Positions 6,062 to 7,920 of a DNA stretch of 7,920 bases are shown here, in pieces. The notes beneath the pieces are model-generated. The model was given only the letters and a program-made list of their open reading frames with translations, was not told the origin of the DNA and ran no database searches. Position 1 is the stretch's first letter; every line of letters begins with the position of its first letter. Source of the stretch: JACPNK01 sp964479745 (GTDB taxonomy: Bacteria > Patescibacteriota > Minisyncoccia > 2-02-FULL-40-12 > IGHO2-12-FULL-4); contig CAYZNJ010000030.1 in the NCBI GenBank assembly GCA_964479745.1, positions 1-7,920 on the forward strand, read 5' to 3'. Both the position numbers and the translations under genes were made by a program.

Positions 6062-6099
6062 ACAATGGGCATCATTGCGTATGCAATGATGCCCATTGT
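6062..6099. terminator. Perfect 17-bp hairpin after the GT39-like gene
   Basis: 6062-6078 pairs perfectly with 6083-6099 (core caatgggcatcattgc) around the tetraloop gtat. It begins six bases after the stop codon of the GT39-like gene. Neither strand has a T-tract directly after the stem, so a classical intrinsic terminator is not shown. It may protect the mRNA 3' end, or separate this gene from the convergent SemiSWEET-like gene. Confidence 0.5.
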
Positions 6100-6105
6100 A
6101 GTTAT

Positions 6106-6127
6106 AAAAAAACCGACCTTAGCCGGC
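6106..6127 (-). terminator. Intrinsic terminator of the SemiSWEET-like gene
   Basis: On the minus strand CCGGC (6126-6122), loop TAAG and GTCGG (6117-6113) form a GC-rich stem with one G-U pair, followed by seven Ts (6112-6106). It begins six bases after the TGA stop at 6135-6133. Stem and T-tract together are a standard rho-independent terminator. Confidence 0.75.
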
Positions 6128-6132
6128 GATTT

Positions 6133-6408
6133 TCATTGATTTCTTTTTCTGTAGTGAAAAAACTGATAAAAAGTTACTGTCGCAAGAAGACTGCCGACAA
6201 CATCCGGGATAAGAATATACCAGGAGCTGATGGTTATGGCGTAGCCTATCCTAGACATGTTGCAAAGCATTGCCAAAGCCATCAGTGAAAGCGCGTTGCC
6301 GCACCGTTTTTCCCGATAGTTTTTGATAACTTGAGCTGTCAGGCCAATCGTGGCTGTCAGTATCCCAAACACTAATGTTAAAGAGCCGAAAAGGTGCTCA
6401 AAGGACAT
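6133..6408 (-). CDS. SemiSWEET/PQ-loop-like small membrane protein (91 aa)
   Basis: Three predicted membrane helices (about residues 7-27, 39-61 and 63-84) fit the half-transporter fold of bacterial SemiSWEETs, which dimerise to move sugars across the cytoplasmic membrane. The segment GLTAQVIKNYREKRCGNALSL (22-42) matches the usual TM1-end and loop pattern, and IPDVVGSLLATVTFYQFFHYRKR matches TM3 and its basic tail. Deviations are notable: the PQ pair is AQ (A25-Q26), the pocket Asn expected in TM3 appears as Asp (D69), and the usual TM2 Trp-Tyr region reads NMSRIGYA. I chose the ATG at 6408-6406 because AAGGA lies 10 nt upstream. An in-frame TTG at 6432 would add eight charged residues but has no ribosome-binding site. 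The gene has its own promoter (6445-6473) and terminator (6106-6127), so it is monocistronic. Substrate is unknown; another PQ-loop function is possible. Confidence 0.75.
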   Translation of the reverse strand: MSFEHLFGSLTLVFGILTATIGLTAQVIKNYREKRCGNALSLMALAMLCNMSRIGYAITISSWYILIPDVVGSLLATVTFYQFFHYRKRNQ

Positions 6409-6444
6409 TTTATTATCATCCTTATTTTCCAAAATATTTTAAAA

Positions 6445-6473
6445 ATCATAGATAATTTGGGTTGAAATTGCAA
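6445..6473 (-). promoter_or_regulatory. Sigma70-type promoter for the SemiSWEET-like gene
   Basis: On the minus strand TTGCAA (6473-6468), a 17-nt spacer and TATGAT (6450-6445) match the consensus well. Start would fall near 6438, leaving a leader of about 30 nt that contains the AAGGA ribosome-binding site. The -35 box abuts that of the divergent glmS promoter. Confidence 0.65.
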
Positions 6474-6490
6474 CACACAAGTTGTAGATT
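6462..6490 (+). promoter_or_regulatory. Sigma70-type promoter for glmS, predicted leaderless
   Basis: TTGAAA (6462-6467), a 17-nt spacer and TAGATT (6485-6490) form a good promoter. Seven bases follow before the ATG at 6498, so the transcript should start at or one base before the start codon. The start codon is fixed because GlmS needs Cys directly after Met. No purine-rich Shine-Dalgarno sequence precedes it (only gtgggat). Confidence 0.6.
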
Positions 6491-6497
6491 GTGGGAT

Positions 6498-7920
6498 ATG
6501 TGCGGAATAGCCGGATATATCGGCAAAAAAGAAGGTTTAGAGGTTGTTTTAGAGAGTTTGAAGAGAATGGAATACCGAGGTTATGATTCGGCGGGAGTTT
6601 TATTTTTTCAAAATAACAAACCGATGCTGGTAAAAAAGCAAGGGAAGTTGGCAAATCTTGAAGCGGTATTGGTTTCAAAAAAATCTCAAAATGGCCTGTC
6701 TGTCACAGGCCATACCCGTTGGGCGACTCACGGCGTGCCAAACGAAACAAACGCCCACCCCCATTACGATTGTAAAAAAGAGATATTTTTAGTCCATAAC
6801 GGCATAATTGAAAACTATCAAGAATTAAAAAATAAACTTGCAAAACTTGGACACAAATTCAAGTCGCAAACTGACACTGAAGTTATCGCTCATTTGCTGG
6901 AAGAGAATTTAAAAAAAGCAAAAACATTTGACGAGGCGTTAAAAAAATCCCTGCAGAAAGTAGTCGGCGCTTATGCCTTTGCCATTGTTTACTCAAAAGA
7001 ACCGGATAAAATTTACTTTGCCCGCTTGGGCAGTCCTTTGGTAATCGGGCTTGGCGACGACGAGTTTTACCTGGCCTCCGATCCAACCGCTTTAGCCGGA
7101 AAAGTTAAAAAAGCAATTTACTTAAAAGATAATCAGAGGGGCTGGATTTCGGCAACTGGTTTCAAGTTAAGTCCGACAAAGTCTAAAATAGAAAACTTAG
7201 ATTTAACTACGGAACAAGCCCAAAAAGGCAGCTTCCCGCATTTTATGCTGAAAGAAATTTTTGAGGAACCTGAAGCGATAAAAACTGCTCTGCGCGGCAG
7301 GTTGTTTCCTGAAAAAAATTTAATTAAACTTGGCGGACTGGAAAGCGTTGGCCAAAAACTTAAAAAAATAAAAAAAATAGAAATCGTCGCCTGCGGCACC
7401 TCTTTTCACGCCGGCTTGCTGGGCGAAATGTTTTTTGAAGAGATTGCCGGCATCTCGACAAAAACGACTGAAGCTTCCGAATACCGCTACCGCCATAATA
7501 CCGTCACACCAAACACGGCTTGTTTGTTTATTTCCCAATCGGGTGAAACTGCGGATACGCTTGCGGCTTTGCGTAAAGCAAACAAAAACAAAACTTTGAC
7601 TTTGGGCTTGGTAAATGTTGTCGGTTCAAGCATTGCCCGTGAAACCAAAGCCGGAATTTATAATCATGCCGGACTGGAAATTGGAGTCGCTTCAACTAAG
7701 GCTTTTGTGTCGCAAGTAAGCATCCTTAACTTAATTGCTCTTTATTTGGGCCAGAACAAAAAAATAAACAAGGGGTTAGCCCTTGAACTAAGCTTAACGT
7801 CCCAAAAAGTAAAATTAATTTTGAAACAGAACGACAAAATAAAACTGTTGGCTAAAAAATATTTAAAATTCAAAAATTTTATGTTTATAGGCAGAAAATA
7901 TAACTACCCCACCGCTATTG
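6498..7920 (+). CDS. glmS: Glutamine-fructose-6-phosphate aminotransferase (isomerising), C-terminus cut by window edge
   Basis: Cytoplasmic enzyme converting fructose-6-phosphate and glutamine to glucosamine-6-phosphate and glutamate, the first committed step to UDP-GlcNAc for peptidoglycan and glycans. The N-terminal class-II glutaminase domain starts MCGIAGYIG with nucleophile Cys2. It continues with EYRGYDSAG (25-33), GHTRWATHG (71-79), HNGIIENY (100-107), SQTDTEVIAHLL (123-134) and VGAYAFAIVY (156-165). HFMLKEIFEEPEA (248-260) links to the isomerase part. The first SIS domain has ACGTSFHAG (298-306), EASEYRYR (325-332), ISQSGETADTLAALR (345-359) and NVVGSSIARE (373-382), then EIGVASTKAF (394-403). 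The second SIS domain begins about 459 with FMFIGRKYNYPTAI at the edge. 474 of roughly 600 residues are present, with no frameshift. It is divergent from the SemiSWEET-like gene. The gap is too short for a glmS ribozyme, so that control is absent here. Confidence 0.97.
   Translation, partial: MCGIAGYIGKKEGLEVVLESLKRMEYRGYDSAGVLFFQNNKPMLVKKQGKLANLEAVLVSKKSQNGLSVTGHTRWATHGVPNETNAHPHYDCKKEIFLVHNGIIENYQELKNKLAKLGHKFKSQTDTEVIAHLLEENLKKAKTFDEALKKSLQKVVGAYAFAIVYSKEPDKIYFARLGSPLVIGLGDDEFYLASDPTALAGKVKKAIYLKDNQRGWISATGFKLSPTKSKIENLDLTTEQAQKGSFPHFMLKEIFEEPEAIKTALRGRLFPEKNLIKLGGLESVGQKLKKIKKIEIVACGTSFHAGLLGEMFFEEIAGISTKTTEASEYRYRHNTVTPNTACLFISQSGETADTLAALRKANKNKTLTLGLVNVVGSSIARETKAGIYNHAGLEIGVASTKAFVSQVSILNLIALYLGQNKKINKGLALELSLTSQKVKLILKQNDKIKLLAKKYLKFKNFMFIGRKYNYPTAI

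Noticed and set aside
6409..6432. TTG start adding eight residues (MENKDDNK) to the SemiSWEET-like protein
   Set aside because: The extension has no ribosome-binding site of its own, whereas AAGGA sits at good distance from the ATG at 6408.
6433..6497. glmS ribozyme or riboswitch upstream of glmS
   Set aside because: The gap to the divergent gene is far too short for the ribozyme fold and is occupied by two promoters.
6439..6678. Minus-strand frame of 79 codons over the glmS start
   Set aside because: It overlaps the conserved glutaminase-domain codons of glmS and both promoters; shadow.

Overview
The window is AT-rich bacterial chromosome. It most likely comes from a Patescibacteria/CPR-type genome (Microgenomates or Parcubacteria-like). 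This rests on three things: family-less Lys/Glu-rich coiled-coil proteins, polytopic GT39-type glycosyltransferases with divergent sequence, and short GC-rich palindromic repeats between and inside genes. Several genes lack a visible Shine-Dalgarno sequence. TGA is used as a normal stop (for example at 4064-4066 and at the end of the SemiSWEET-like gene), which argues against the recoded Gracilibacteria/SR1 lineages. The taxonomic call is inference; no rRNA or other marker is present.

Left part (1-2996), all on the minus strand. A two-gene operon encodes a 657-residue Lys/Glu-rich protein with a membrane segment near residues 521-543 and, after a 1-nt gap, a 111-residue helical protein. It ends in a long hairpin directly after the second stop codon. 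A third gene, truncated by the window edge, encodes another N-terminal coiled-coil protein. It has its own extended -10 promoter and an unusual leader: a 17-bp inverted repeat joins the predicted mRNA 5' end to the start codon. None of the three proteins can be assigned a function from sequence.

Middle part (2997-6055). A 104-bp divergent promoter region carries back-to-back extended -10 promoters and one perfect DnaA-box 9-mer. To the right lie two plus-strand polytopic membrane genes. The first resembles a GT39/PMT-type glycosyltransferase but lacks the first periplasmic loop with the catalytic acidic pair. The second is a full-length GT39-like enzyme that keeps it. A GC-rich, nested palindromic element of about 180 bp fills the gap between them. 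A related-looking palindrome flanked by direct repeats sits in frame inside the second gene.

Right part (6056-7920). A 17-bp perfect hairpin follows the glycosyltransferase. A convergent small gene encodes a SemiSWEET/PQ-loop-like three-helix membrane protein with its own intrinsic terminator. It is divergent from glmS (glucosamine-6-phosphate synthase), which runs off the right edge after 474 codons. The two face each other over about 89 bp containing two sigma70-type promoters with abutting -35 boxes. The glmS promoter predicts a leaderless transcript. glmS feeds UDP-GlcNAc synthesis, and the GT39 enzyme transfers sugars from polyprenyl carriers, so the right half leans towards envelope and glycan biology. 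No tRNA, rRNA, CRISPR array or transposase gene was seen.
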